DNA of 64,000 nucleotides, taken from assembly GCF_947259345.1 (NCBI RefSeq), contig NZ_CAMYLS010000008.1, forward strand, positions 1 through 64,000, written 5' to 3'. The notes below the pieces were generated by a model that was not told the origin of the DNA, did not search any database, and was given only the letters and a program-made list of their open reading frames with translations. The stretch comes from an uncultured Maricaulis sp. Lineage in GTDB: Bacteria > Pseudomonadota > Alphaproteobacteria > Caulobacterales > Maricaulaceae. Below, piece by piece: positions 56,245 through 64,000 of the stretch; position 1 is the stretch's first letter; the number at the start of each line of letters is the position of its first letter. The translations under genes were made by a program, and so were the position numbers.

Positions 56245-56291
56245 TTAATTCACGTCAAGCAATCGGTCGTTAATTTTAGTCAAGCAACCGG
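56245..56291. repeat. Tandem 22-base direct repeat, 25-base period
   Basis: TTAATT, three bases, GTCAAGCAAtCGG (56245-56266) is followed by TTAATT, three bases, GTCAAGCAACCGG (56270-56291). It lies between the MoxR gene end and the start of the unknown anchored protein. The 25-base spacing differs from two helix turns by about four bases. It may be paired regulator sites. Confidence 0.6.
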
Positions 56292-56299
56292 TATTGCTC

Positions 56300-57178
56300 T
56301 CAGGCCGCCCCCGGCCCGCGCGGACCCTCGCCCGGGCCACCGGGACGCCGCGCCATGAAGGCGAGCTTTTCGAACAGCATGACGTCCTGTTCGTTTTTCA
56401 GCAGGGCACCGTGCAGCGGCGGGATCAGCTTGCGCGGGTCGCGTTCGGCCAGGACCGAGGCATCGATATCCTCGACCAGGAGGAGTTTCAGCCAGTCCAG
56501 CAATTCCGAGGTCGAGGGCTTCTTCTTGACGCCAGGCACATCGCGGATCTGGTAGAAGAGCGTCAGCGCTTCCGACAGGAGGCGCCCCTTCAGGCCGGGA
56601 TAATGGACCTCGACGATCTTGCGCATGGTCGCTTCGTCAGGGAAGGCGATGAAGTGGAAGAAGCAGCGGCGCAAGAAGGCGTCCGGCAATTCCTTCTCAT
56701 TGTTCGAGGTGATGATGATGACCGGGCGGCTCTGCGCCGTGATCGTCTCGCCGGTCTCGTAGACATGGAATTCCATCCGGTCGAGCTCCTGCAGGAGGTC
56801 GTTAGGGAATTCGATATCGGCCTTGTCGATCTCGTCGATCAGCAGGACGGAGCGCTCGGGCGCGGCGAAGGCCTCCCACAGCTTGCCCTTGCGGATATAG
56901 TTATTGATATCGTGCACCCGGTCATCGCCGAGCTGGCTGTCGCGCAGGCGCGCCACGGCATCATACTCATACAGACCCTGGCGGGCCTTTGTGGTCGACT
57001 TGATGTGCCATTCTATCAGCGGCATGCCCATCGCCTGAGCGACCTGCTTGGCCAATTCCGTCTTGCCTGTGCCCGGCTCGCCTTTGACGAGAAGCGGGCG
57101 CTCGAGAGCCACCGCGGCGTTGACCGCGGCACTCAGTTCACCATCAGCAACGTACTGATCTGTTCCTTCAAAGCGCAT
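56300..57178 (-). CDS. MoxR-family AAA+ ATPase
   Basis: 292 residues. Walker A GEPGTGKT (residues about 33-40), Walker B SVLLIDEIDKAD, sensor IIITSNNEKELPDAFLRRC and the MoxR lid. Probably the partner of the VWA protein at 45796-46971, 9 kb away, in chaperone-like maturation of an oxidoreductase or other complex. The C-terminus is Gly/Pro-rich (RRPGGPGEGPRGPG). It is divergent from the cupin gene. Confidence 0.9.
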   Translation of the reverse strand: MRFEGTDQYVADGELSAAVNAAVALERPLLVKGEPGTGKTELAKQVAQAMGMPLIEWHIKSTTKARQGLYEYDAVARLRDSQLGDDRVHDINNYIRKGKLWEAFAAPERSVLLIDEIDKADIEFPNDLLQELDRMEFHVYETGETITAQSRPVIIITSNNEKELPDAFLRRCFFHFIAFPDEATMRKIVEVHYPGLKGRLLSEALTLFYQIRDVPGVKKKPSTSELLDWLKLLLVEDIDASVLAERDPRKLIPPLHGALLKNEQDVMLFEKLAFMARRPGGPGEGPRGPGAA

Positions 57179-57322
57179 GTCAGCGATCTAGCGCGATTGG
57201 TCGCATGTCTCCAGAGGGGTTTGCCCGTTAATTTTGTATTCGCCACCAACACGCGTCGATTAAGGGACTGTAAAGACGAATCCCGTCGAGTGTGATTGCA
57301 TGATGGAAGAGGTGCTCGATCC

Positions 57323-58036
57323 ATGGCTGACGGGATGATGCGGACGCAGAATTTTTACGCCTTCGAATGGCTGACCGGGAAGGTTGCGGATTGCGATCCC
57401 AATTTCCCGACGACGCTGCATGCCTGGGATGGCGAAACGCTTGAGCTGGGCGATGTGGACACGGCCTATTTCGGCTTTGTCCAGGAAGGCGAGGCGACGC
57501 TGGTGACGGCGTCGGGCCAGTTCACGCTGCGCGCGGGGATGTATTTCTCGGCCAATAACGCGCTCACCGTCTCCGGTGGCCGCGGCATCGTCATGGCGCG
57601 CGAATTCCATCAGGCCTTCTTCTCGATCGGCGGCCCGGTCGAACCGCAGGGCCGTCTGAAATACATCGATGGCTGCACCGACAGCCTGCTGATCGCGCCG
57701 GTCAAGATGGGCGATCCCTGTCTCAACCTGCTCTATTTCCCGCCGGGCATCGACCAGACCTCCCACACCCATCCGTCCGATCGGATCGGTGTGGTCTTCT
57801 CCGGTCGCGGCGAGTGCGAGACGCCGGAAGGCATCATTCCACTTGAACCGAGCGTGATGTTCCGTATCCCCTATGAAGGCCATCACAAATTCCGCACCTT
57901 CGATAGCGAAATGCGCGTGATCGCTTACCATCCGGACAGTGATTTCGGCCCGCAGGACGAAAACCACCCGATGATCAATCGCACGATTGTTGATGGCGTT
58001 TCTGCGTCGAAGATCGACGCGATCCGGACGAAATAA
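57323..58036 (+). CDS. Cupin-domain protein
   Basis: 237 residues with a double-stranded beta-helix pattern: PPGIDQTSHTHPSDRIGVVFSGRGECETPEGIIPLEPSVMFRIPYEGHHKFRTF carries the metal-binding His/Glu/His set (H..H..E and a later H). An N-terminal second barrel is likely. No substrate known. Start at 57323, with a second ATG pair at 57335-57338. A strong terminator follows. Confidence 0.8.
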   Translation: MADGMMRTQNFYAFEWLTGKVADCDPNFPTTLHAWDGETLELGDVDTAYFGFVQEGEATLVTASGQFTLRAGMYFSANNALTVSGGRGIVMAREFHQAFFSIGGPVEPQGRLKYIDGCTDSLLIAPVKMGDPCLNLLYFPPGIDQTSHTHPSDRIGVVFSGRGECETPEGIIPLEPSVMFRIPYEGHHKFRTFDSEMRVIAYHPDSDFGPQDENHPMINRTIVDGVSASKIDAIRTK

Positions 58037-58061
58037 TGTCGGGTGTCAGCCGCGACAAATG

Positions 58062-58085
58062 GGGCGCCTCCGGGCGCCCTTTTTT
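58062..58085 (+). terminator. Intrinsic terminator after the cupin gene
   Basis: GGGCGCC (58062-58068), loop TCCG, GGCGCCC (58073-58079), then six T's. A classic hairpin plus T-tract, 25 bases after the stop. Confidence 0.9.
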
Positions 58086-58101
58086 GTTGTGGCCCAAATT
58101 T

Positions 58102-58209
58102 ACCGTCACCCTGACGAAGGTCAGGGCCCAGATCCAAGGGCGAGACTTATCCAGTCCGGGCACCATCTCGCTTTATAATCTGGGTCCTGACCTTCGTCAG
58201 GATGACGGT
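58102..58209. repeat. Intergenic inverted-repeat element, copy 2
   Basis: Arms of 32 bases (58102-58133 and 58178-58209) match as reverse complements with two mismatches: ACCGTCAcCCTGACGAAGG.. against ..CCTTCGTCAGGATGACGGT. It shares the CGTCATCCTGACG and CCCAG blocks with the element at 248-373. It lies 75 bases before the GIY-YIG pseudogene. Confidence 0.8.
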
Positions 58210-58284
58210 TGGTGGAGGCTGGAAAATTGACAGTTGGTGACCGGCATCACGGATGTCCGGACACGCCAACGCTACCCTTCGCGC

Positions 58285-58592
58285 ATGGCCCGCCATCCGT
58301 GTGTCTATATCCTCGCCAGCCAACGCAACGGCACACTCTACATCGGTGTGACGGGCAATATCGCGATGCGGATCATGCTGCACAAGGAAGGCAAGGGCTC
58401 GGCCTTTACCCGCGAGTACAAGGTCAATCGCCTAGTCTGGTACGAGTTTCACCAGGATTTCGGGTTTGCAATCGAACGCGAGAAGCGCCTGAAAACTGGC
58501 ATCGCCAATGGAGGATCAATCTGATCGAGCGCACCAATCCCGATTGGGAAGACCTGTTCGAGACCATCCAGATGTGGGCGCCTATGGAGTGA
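58285..58592 (+). pseudogene. Frameshifted GIY-YIG nuclease gene
   Basis: The N-terminal frame reads MARHPCVYILASQRNGTLYIGVTG..HKEGKGSAFTREYKVNRLVWYEFHQDFGFAIEREKRLK, with both GIY-YIG half motifs (VYIL and YIGVT) and the catalytic Arg/Glu region, but then runs off frame and stops at TGA 58522-58524. The normal ending (NWHRQWRINLIERTNPDWEDLFETIQMW) continues in the next frame to TGA 58590-58592. A single base is missing in an A-run at 58492-58495. Either a true disruption or a sequencing error. A small stand-alone nuclease family of uncertain role. Confidence 0.8.
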
Positions 58593-59510
58593 TCAAAACT
58601 CCACCCGGTCATCCGGCGCGTGTTGCGGGCGCAGCCAGTCGACACCCTCATCATCCGGCTTTCCAGTTGCGGCGTCATATCGACCACGGCGCAGATTGCG
58701 GCGGCGATTGATCTCGCTGGCGGCCGGTTTTTTCACGCCATCACCCAGGGCAATCTCCAGATTGCGCAGATCGGTGATCATGGCGGCCAGCTCGTCCATC
58801 TCCATCGCGAACGGATGGTCGGGACCGGGCGTGGTGCGGTCGAAGGTCACGTGTTTCTCGATCACCACGGCGCCCAGGGCCGCGGCGGCGATCGGGGCCA
58901 TGGCGCCGGGCGAGTGGTCGGACAGGCCGACGGACAGGCCGAGTGTCTTCTGCATGGTTGTGATCGCTGCGAGGTTGAGATCCTCCCAGGCCGGCGGGTA
59001 GCTGGCGGCGCAATGCAGGACGGTCAGCTTCGGACAGCCGGCCCGGCTCAACGTGCTGACGGCCTGCGTGACCTCATCCATATAGCTGGCACCGCTCGAC
59101 AGGATGAGCGGTTTGCCGGTCGCGCCCAGCGCTTCCAGAAGCGGCGAGAAGGTGAGGTCGCCCGAGGCGATCTTGTAGCGTTTGACGCCGATCTCTTCCA
59201 TCAGCGCGACGGCGTCCAGCGAGAAGGGCGTGGACATGAATTCGACGCCATTGTCCTCGGCACAGGCTTTCAGCGGCGCGTGCCAGGCATCGGGCAGGCC
59301 GGCATTGGAGAAGGCGGCGAATTTCGGATTCTCGACAATCTGGCCGTCCGCATCCTTTACATAGCGGGCGATCAGGCCTTCGCGGCTCAATGTCTGGAAT
59401 TTGACGACATCGGCTCCGGCCTTGGCACAGGCCGCGATATAGCGCTTGGCTTCGTCGATATCGCCGCCATGGTTGGAGCCGATTTCGGCGATCACATCGA
59501 TATGGGTCAT
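58593..59510 (-). CDS. NeuB-family nonulosonate synthase, short C-terminus
   Basis: 305 residues. NeuB barrel: IDVIAEIGSNHGGDIDEAKRYIAACAKAGADVVKFQT, KRYKIASGDLTFSPLLEALG, ILSSGASYMDEV, HCAASYPPAWEDLNL, VGLSDHSPGAMAPIAAAALGAVVIEKHVTFD. It condenses phosphoenolpyruvate with an N-acyl hexose to make a sialic-, legionaminic- or pseudaminic-type acid. The C-terminal SAF (antifreeze) domain that closes the active site is reduced to about 35 odd residues (INRRRNLRRGRYDAATG..), so the protein is about 40 residues short. Last gene of the minus-strand cluster. Confidence 0.88.
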   Translation of the reverse strand: MTHIDVIAEIGSNHGGDIDEAKRYIAACAKAGADVVKFQTLSREGLIARYVKDADGQIVENPKFAAFSNAGLPDAWHAPLKACAEDNGVEFMSTPFSLDAVALMEEIGVKRYKIASGDLTFSPLLEALGATGKPLILSSGASYMDEVTQAVSTLSRAGCPKLTVLHCAASYPPAWEDLNLAAITTMQKTLGLSVGLSDHSPGAMAPIAAAALGAVVIEKHVTFDRTTPGPDHPFAMEMDELAAMITDLRNLEIALGDGVKKPAASEINRRRNLRRGRYDAATGKPDDEGVDWLRPQHAPDDRVEF

Positions 59511-59513
59511 GGA

Positions 59514-60248
59514 TCAGGAAGCCAGGTCTGTGAGGATGGATTTGAGCACGTGTGTCTCGTCGAACAGGCGGCACAAATGCGCCGTGTCGGCCGGCCAGTC
59601 GCGCTCTGCCAGGCTGGCATGGAGCGCGCGGACCAGGGCGAGATCGTCCCGTGTGTCGACAGAGACATCAAAGTCCGGCCGGTGCAGCGCTTCCGGGAAA
59701 TCGACCGCGTGACAGCGGAAGCGGTCGAGATGGTCGCGAATGAAGACAGTGACGTGTTCGCGGTCGCGCGGTGTGGTCTCGGCGGCGCTATCAAGCTGGC
59801 GCAGGACGGCGGTCTCGACGACTTCGGCACGCAGACCCTTGGGCAGATGTCCGGCGCTCGGGCGGGTATACTCAGCACCCTGGGCGCGATGCTCGGCAAC
59901 GCAGCGCGCAATCACGGCGGGGTCGCGGAAGGGGCTGTCCGAGGTGATGCGGATCAGCGTCTTGGCCAGGGTGAGTTCGGCGACCATGAGGAAGCGCGAC
60001 AGCACATCCTCTTCCGAGCCGCGGAAGACGCGGATGCCTTCGCTTTCGGCCAAGGCGACGACCGCATCATCATCGGGATTGGTCGTGGTCGCGATGACCA
60101 ATTCGTCCACGCCCTCGATCTCGCGCAAATGGCGGCACTGGTAGGCCAGCAGCGACACATCGTCGTGCAAGGGTTCCAGAATCTTGCCCGGCAGCCGGTT
60201 GGAGCCGGTGCGGGCCTGAATGACGGCGACTGTTCGGGTCACGATCAT
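59514..60248 (-). CDS. SpsF/PseF-type cytidylyltransferase-like protein
   Basis: 244 residues. VIQARTGSNRLPGKILEPL is the nucleotide-binding motif (RxGSxRLPGK), followed by ELVIATTTNPDDDAV, RVFRGSEEDVLSRFL and IRITSDSPFRDP. The SpsF branch activates acid sugars as CMP derivatives, fitting its place beside the NeuB synthase. Exact sugar unknown. Its start overlaps the stop of the ATP-grasp gene. Confidence 0.85.
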   Translation of the reverse strand: MIVTRTVAVIQARTGSNRLPGKILEPLHDDVSLLAYQCRHLREIEGVDELVIATTTNPDDDAVVALAESEGIRVFRGSEEDVLSRFLMVAELTLAKTLIRITSDSPFRDPAVIARCVAEHRAQGAEYTRPSAGHLPKGLRAEVVETAVLRQLDSAAETTPRDREHVTVFIRDHLDRFRCHAVDFPEALHRPDFDVSVDTRDDLALVRALHASLAERDWPADTAHLCRLFDETHVLKSILTDLAS

Positions 60249-61288
60249 GTCTCCTCGGTTGGCGGGATTTCGATGTCCTGCCAGGTTCGAACCATACGCG
60301 TTGGAGCATAGGGCGGAAAGGTTGACGGGATATGGCCGACAAGATGCTCGCGGCCGGCCAGCATGCGCACCAGCAGGGCCGGGATATTAAGGCCGGCCAG
60401 GGTCATCAGATAGCCAAAGCCCCACATGCGTGGATTGATCTCCAGCAGATAGGGCGGGGCGTCCTTGGTCGGACGTTTCAGCTCGACGGCGGCAAGGCCA
60501 TGCCAGGGGCCGGAGGCCTGGAGGACGGCAAGGCCGGCCGCCATCAACTCGGGGTCATCGACCGTCTCGCCGGCGATCGCGACACCGCCGGAGGGCGGAT
60601 TGGTCTGCAGCTTGCGGTGCAGGGTCGAGACGATCAGGTCGCCGCGGTTCCACAGCGAACCGATCGTATAGACCGTTTCCGCGCCGCCGGGGATGAGTTG
60701 CTGGACGACGCAAGGTCCGTGCTCCGTCGAAGTCTCGGTCCAGACGGCGCGGAGCTCGGCCATGTCGGATGGATAACTGACACCGCGCGCGCCACGCGAT
60801 GTGCGCGGTTTGACGACGCAGGGAAAGCCCCCATCCCAGCCGGTGAGGTCCGCATCGCACGTCGGTTGCAGTGTCTGCGGATGGGGCAGGCCGACACGGC
60901 GGGCTCGTTCGAGGAGTAAGCCCTTGTCGATACCGAAGGCGATCACCTCCGGCTCGGCGACCGGCACGCGCAGGCCGGCTTCGCTCCACGCGCGGGCAAC
61001 CGGCGCGAGGGCGGCGATCTCCGCTTCAGATCCGGCGATGATGATGTCGAGGTCTTGGAGTTCGCAGAAGGCTTTTACCGCAAAGCGGTAGGCCTCCGGA
61101 TCGGCCGCCGAGGGCAAGACGGTGTGCTCGATGCCCGGCTCGTATAGCCCGCCGGCCAGCGCATTCGTATCGGCGGCCACGAGGCGCAGGGCTGGATCGG
61201 CCTGGCGCAAGGAGCGCAGCGTGCCCAGTCCGGGCGGCGCTCCGACACCGGTAACCAGTACGCCCCTGGAGAGTTCAGACAGGCTCAT
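60245..61288 (-). CDS. ATP-grasp protein (carbamoyl-phosphate-synthase-like)
   Basis: 347 residues. N-terminal Rossmann-like domain (VLVTGVGAPPGLGTLRSLRQADPALRLVAADTN), then the ATP-grasp fold with GGFPCVVKPRTSRGARGVSYP and LLEINPRMWGFGYLMTLAGLN (metal-binding E.N). Such enzymes join a carboxylate to an amine; here it might add an amino acid or acyl group to the nonulosonate or its N-acyl arm. The ATG at 61288 overlaps the sulfotransferase stop (ATGA); a GTG at 61300 is an alternative. Confidence 0.85.
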   Translation of the reverse strand: MSLSELSRGVLVTGVGAPPGLGTLRSLRQADPALRLVAADTNALAGGLYEPGIEHTVLPSAADPEAYRFAVKAFCELQDLDIIIAGSEAEIAALAPVARAWSEAGLRVPVAEPEVIAFGIDKGLLLERARRVGLPHPQTLQPTCDADLTGWDGGFPCVVKPRTSRGARGVSYPSDMAELRAVWTETSTEHGPCVVQQLIPGGAETVYTIGSLWNRGDLIVSTLHRKLQTNPPSGGVAIAGETVDDPELMAAGLAVLQASGPWHGLAAVELKRPTKDAPPYLLEINPRMWGFGYLMTLAGLNIPALLVRMLAGREHLVGHIPSTFPPYAPTRMVRTWQDIEIPPTEET

Positions 61289-62316
61289 GCCGGCCGCCAC
61301 AGGTCGAGGGAGCGCCCGAGCAGGTCTTCCAGGGCGATAATCTCCGGCTCGAATTGCGTCTGGAGCCGGGCGCGGGTCTCGGCTGCCATCGGCGGGATCG
61401 AGACCTTGGCGTCCTGGATGGGTGGGTAGACGCCATCGGCGCTGGTCGCGCCGGCAACACCGGTGACGGGCGCAACCAGTTCGGCGTGCCGAGCCTCGAA
61501 ACTCTCACCGTCGCGATCATCATGCGCGCCCTCGAGAATGCTCATCTTCGAGCGCGGTATGCCGCCGGTATTATAGCGTGTCTCCACTTCGACGGGGACA
61601 TCGCTGTCGATCTCGAGAAAGTCGAAGATGCGCTTCACAACGCCCGGCCCATCCTGGTCGAGCTCGTCTTGAAGCAGGATGAGCATGGTGTCGAACCGGT
61701 CGCGATATTCGCGCAGACGATCAGCATAGCGGCCGGTCTCGGCGTAGAGCCACTGAAAGCCCCAATTGGCGGCGATGCGGCGCGGCTCATCCGCGAGGGC
61801 TTTCTCGAAGGAGTAGAATTCCGCATCGCGGCGGACATTCTGCAGGTAATGGGAATAAGTGCGGTCCACGGGATTGCGCAGAATGGCGATGATGCGCGTT
61901 TCCGGTCCGCAATAGGTCATCACGCGCGGCGCTGCGATCGGGGCGTAGGCGTAATAGTCCGGCGAGACGTCACCGATGCGCACCTGGCCACCATACTCGG
62001 CGAACAGGGCCTGGTAATCGCTGACATTCGGCGCGGTGTCGAAATGATAGAAGGCCGGCCAGTAGACCGAGCCATCGCCGACCCCGGAAAAGAAACGTCC
62101 TTCCTTGCGGACCTGTGAGAGGAAGACGTCCGGGTGCTGGCTGAGATAGTGATAGAGTGAGGTCGTGCCGGATTTGGGCGCGCCGATGACCAGGAAATTC
62201 GGCCAGATCTGGCGATCGCCGGTCGTCGGGCCGGTTTCAGTCCGGAGGTCGCGGGTCATGAGCCTGCCTTGTCCTTGATTCTCGGCTTTGTCGGGTCGGT
62301 TGGTGCGAATCACCAT
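61285..62316 (-). CDS. PAPS-dependent sulfotransferase
   Basis: 343 residues. The 5'-phosphosulfate loop is FLVIGAPKSGTTSLYHYLSQHP (residues about 41-62), and the 3'-phosphate motif is RIIAILRNPVDRTYSHYLQ. A sulfate donor site in a nonulosonate cluster suggests sulfation of the glycan. Start at 62316, or ATG at 62259 (MTRDLRTETG), which begins just before the core; both have AAGGCAG upstream. Next to it are ATP-grasp and PseG-like genes. Confidence 0.88.
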   Translation of the reverse strand: MVIRTNRPDKAENQGQGRLMTRDLRTETGPTTGDRQIWPNFLVIGAPKSGTTSLYHYLSQHPDVFLSQVRKEGRFFSGVGDGSVYWPAFYHFDTAPNVSDYQALFAEYGGQVRIGDVSPDYYAYAPIAAPRVMTYCGPETRIIAILRNPVDRTYSHYLQNVRRDAEFYSFEKALADEPRRIAANWGFQWLYAETGRYADRLREYRDRFDTMLILLQDELDQDGPGVVKRIFDFLEIDSDVPVEVETRYNTGGIPRSKMSILEGAHDDRDGESFEARHAELVAPVTGVAGATSADGVYPPIQDAKVSIPPMAAETRARLQTQFEPEIIALEDLLGRSLDLWRPA

Positions 62317-62355
62317 TCTGCCTTGGGTCCAATGGACCCGTTGAGACTTAAGGAT

Positions 62356-63300
62356 TTACTGCGATTCCGCTGAACGCGTCGCGGCCAGCCCGAGCAGATG
62401 CCGGGCGACGCGGCCCGCGCCGCCGCCATCGACCAAAGCCTGACCGGTGCGGGCCATCGTCTGACGGCGGTCGGCATCGGCGATCAAGGCCGACAATTCA
62501 GTTCCGAACCGACGCTCGAAGCCCGGATCGTCTGGATTGAGCGACAGACCCAAGCCGGCGCTCTCGAACTGTGCCGCTCGATCAAGCTGATTGGGGGCAA
62601 TTGGCACGCACAGGGTCGGCAGACCGGTCGCGGCCGCTTCATGCAGGCTGGTGCCGCCGGCCAGTATGCCGATATCGGCCAACCGCAAGGCTTCGCTGAG
62701 CGGCGGTACAGGGCCATTGCGGGCCGGTCCCCGCCATTCGACATCCATCGCCGGAAAGCTGCGCGCCAGAAGGTCGCGAATTCGGGCGAGGAGCGGGGTA
62801 TGCGTGCCACCGAGCGAGAGCAATATCCGCCCCGCAGTGGGGCCGACCTCACGGGCAGGAAGATCGGTATAATCGCGGGCGAGGAGGAGGTATTTCGGGC
62901 CGCTGAGCGCGGGCGCGCCGGAGGCGGACAGGCCGGGCAGGAAACCCTGTCGGACATGCAGGTCCGGGATGGCACCATGCAGGAAATTGCCAATGAGAGT
63001 GACATGAGTACCGTGTCGCCGGAGCGTCGCGACCCGATCCGCATCGGTGACCTTCCAGTCTGCGATCAGATCGCGGATCGCCAGCGCGTCGAGATGGTCG
63101 GCGAGGGCGTCATCGCTTTCCAGCACGATGATCTCGACCGCGGGGTCGAGATCGGCCGGCAGGTATTGCGGGGTTGTTGTGAGCCAGATTGGCGCTGCGC
63201 CTGCGACCACCAGCGCATTGGCCAGGGCGCCGCACCGCATGACATGACCCAGTCCGATCGTGTTCGAGCCGTCGGCGCGAAGGGCGAGCCGGGCCGTCAT
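62356..63300 (-). CDS. PseG-like nucleotide-sugar hydrolase
   Basis: 314 residues. RADGSNTIGLGHVMRCGALANAL is the PseG signature (RAD.S..IG.GHVMRC), followed by a GT-B-like C-terminal domain (SEALRLADIGILAGGTSLHEAAATGLPTLCVPIAPNQLDRAA). PseG removes UDP from the altropyranose intermediate before the NeuB step of pseudaminic acid synthesis. With the NeuB and cytidylyltransferase it completes three late steps. ATG at 63300 lies 4 bases after the previous stop. Confidence 0.85.
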   Translation of the reverse strand: MTARLALRADGSNTIGLGHVMRCGALANALVVAGAAPIWLTTTPQYLPADLDPAVEIIVLESDDALADHLDALAIRDLIADWKVTDADRVATLRRHGTHVTLIGNFLHGAIPDLHVRQGFLPGLSASGAPALSGPKYLLLARDYTDLPAREVGPTAGRILLSLGGTHTPLLARIRDLLARSFPAMDVEWRGPARNGPVPPLSEALRLADIGILAGGTSLHEAAATGLPTLCVPIAPNQLDRAAQFESAGLGLSLNPDDPGFERRFGTELSALIADADRRQTMARTGQALVDGGGAGRVARHLLGLAATRSAESQ

Positions 63301-63304
63301 GGGG

Positions 63305-64000
63305 TCAGGCCTGCCTGCTGGCCTGGTCGGCCAGGTCGGATGCGACGCGCGCCATGGTGTTCTCCCAGTCCTGGAAGCCGGACCCGAAATAGGAGCGGGT
63401 CTGCGGGTACCAGTGCTGGCGGTCCGAACCGAGAAGCGTCCAGGTCGAGGAGCGAGCATGGATGAACCAGACCTTCCCGCCGCAGGCGGCGGCCAGGTTG
63501 GAGGTCGCATTCATCGGGCCGATCACCAGGTCACAGGCCGAGGCATAGGCGGCGACCTTGTCTAGATCCATCTTCAGGTCGATGTCGCTCGGTTGGTGCA
63601 GGGTGACGCCGAAGCGCTCCTTGGCGAGGGCGAGTTCGTCTTCCACCTGACCGTATTGCAGATTGATGAAGTCCACGCCTGGAGTCTTTAGCACACCCTC
63701 CCAGGCATCGAAGGCGGAAAAGAAACGCGAGCGGCGCGCATTCATGTTCAGCGATTTCCACAAGACGCCGACTTTCAGCCCCGCGCCGAAGCCATCGATC
63801 TGTTTGCGGAAAGCGGCCTGGGTCTCCGGATCAGGTGTCAGGAAGCCTTCCTCGGATGGGAAGGCTTCGAGGTTGTTGCGGAAGGCGCGCAACGGCGTTG
63901 CCATCGGTGTCCAGAAATCCGCGCCCTCTTCGAGCTTTGGCACAACCCGGACATCACGGCCCTCGACATTGGCCGACATGTGGTGACCGACGACCGCGGT
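63305..64000 (-). CDS. C-terminal part of a TPR-type glycosyltransferase (partial)
   Basis: The frame stays open to the window edge; the ATG at 63979 is probably internal. The visible 225 residues (ADFWTPMATPLRAFRNNLEAFPSEEGFLTPDPE..KVGVLWKSLNMNARRSRFFSAFDAWEGVLKTPGVDFINLQYG..DLKMDLDKVAAYASACDLVIGPMNATSNLAAACGGKVWFIH..WTLLGSDRQHWYPQTRSYF) match the glycosyltransferase domain at the end of FlmG-like proteins, whose TPR part binds flagellin. Likely attaches the nonulosonate to flagellin; the N-terminal half is not in view. Confidence 0.8.
   Translation of the reverse strand, partial: TAVVGHHMSANVEGRDVRVVPKLEEGADFWTPMATPLRAFRNNLEAFPSEEGFLTPDPETQAAFRKQIDGFGAGLKVGVLWKSLNMNARRSRFFSAFDAWEGVLKTPGVDFINLQYGQVEDELALAKERFGVTLHQPSDIDLKMDLDKVAAYASACDLVIGPMNATSNLAAACGGKVWFIHARSSTWTLLGSDRQHWYPQTRSYFGSGFQDWENTMARVASDLADQASRQA

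Overview
This is a high-GC, gene-dense chromosomal window that reads as an alphaproteobacterium, most likely a marine stalked or budding relative of Caulobacter (Hyphomonadaceae/Maricaulaceae; Maricaulis is my best guess). This rests on the mreBCD-mrdA-rodA block, the hflK-hflC-degP-miaA order, the TonB-receptor-rich outer membrane, a STAS-MlaE type lipid transporter, a TipN-like coiled-coil protein and a flagellin-glycosylation type nonulosonate cluster. The taxonomic call is inference.

Layout. 1-1632: repeat-rich, gene-poor stretch with one small membrane protein and a VOC-family gene remnant. 1633-4152: thymidylate/folate block (thyA, MazG-like NTPase, an AT-rich HNH-like insert, folA). 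4277-10959: hflK-hflC, a DegP-type protease, miaA, a small exported protein, a divergent ketol-acid reductoisomerase and an HTH protein. 11023-19073: VTT membrane protein, the cell-shape operon (mreB, mreC, mreD, PBP2, RodA) and a sodium symporter. 19070-24458: prolyl aminopeptidase, lipoprotein/methyltransferase pair, and a glycosyltransferase-methyltransferase-toroid operon on the minus strand. 24605-31331: MFS transporter, Mla lipid ABC operon and the TipN-like protein.

31505-41088: DUF418 protein, NTF2-like exported protein, maleylacetoacetate isomerase and FAH hydrolase with a divergent MarR, a PqiA-like protein, and a periplasmic protein-TonB receptor-chemoreceptor set. 41092-47067: DUF900 lipoprotein, tRNA-Lys, Vgb-like propeller, Arg/His-rich protein, Hpt protein, chorismate mutase, GST and a CoxE-type VWA protein. 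47090-54162: a second TonB receptor with divergent TetR regulator, diheme lipoprotein, beta-helix lipoprotein and an exported protein. Two matching 19-bp inverted repeats, each about 105-108 bp upstream of a start codon, suggest this is one regulon. 54183-58592: VOC protein, Vat-like acetyltransferase, unknown anchored protein, MoxR ATPase, cupin, and a frameshifted GIY-YIG gene beside a palindromic repeat. 58593-64000: nonulosonic-acid cluster with an ATP-grasp protein, a sulfotransferase and a truncated TPR-type glycosyltransferase, pointing to decorated flagellin or surface glycan.

The best candidates for something undescribed are the TetR/TonB/diheme/beta-helix regulon with its shared operator, the modified nonulosonate cluster, the glycosyltransferase-methyltransferase-toroid operon, and the palindromic repeat beside the GIY-YIG gene.
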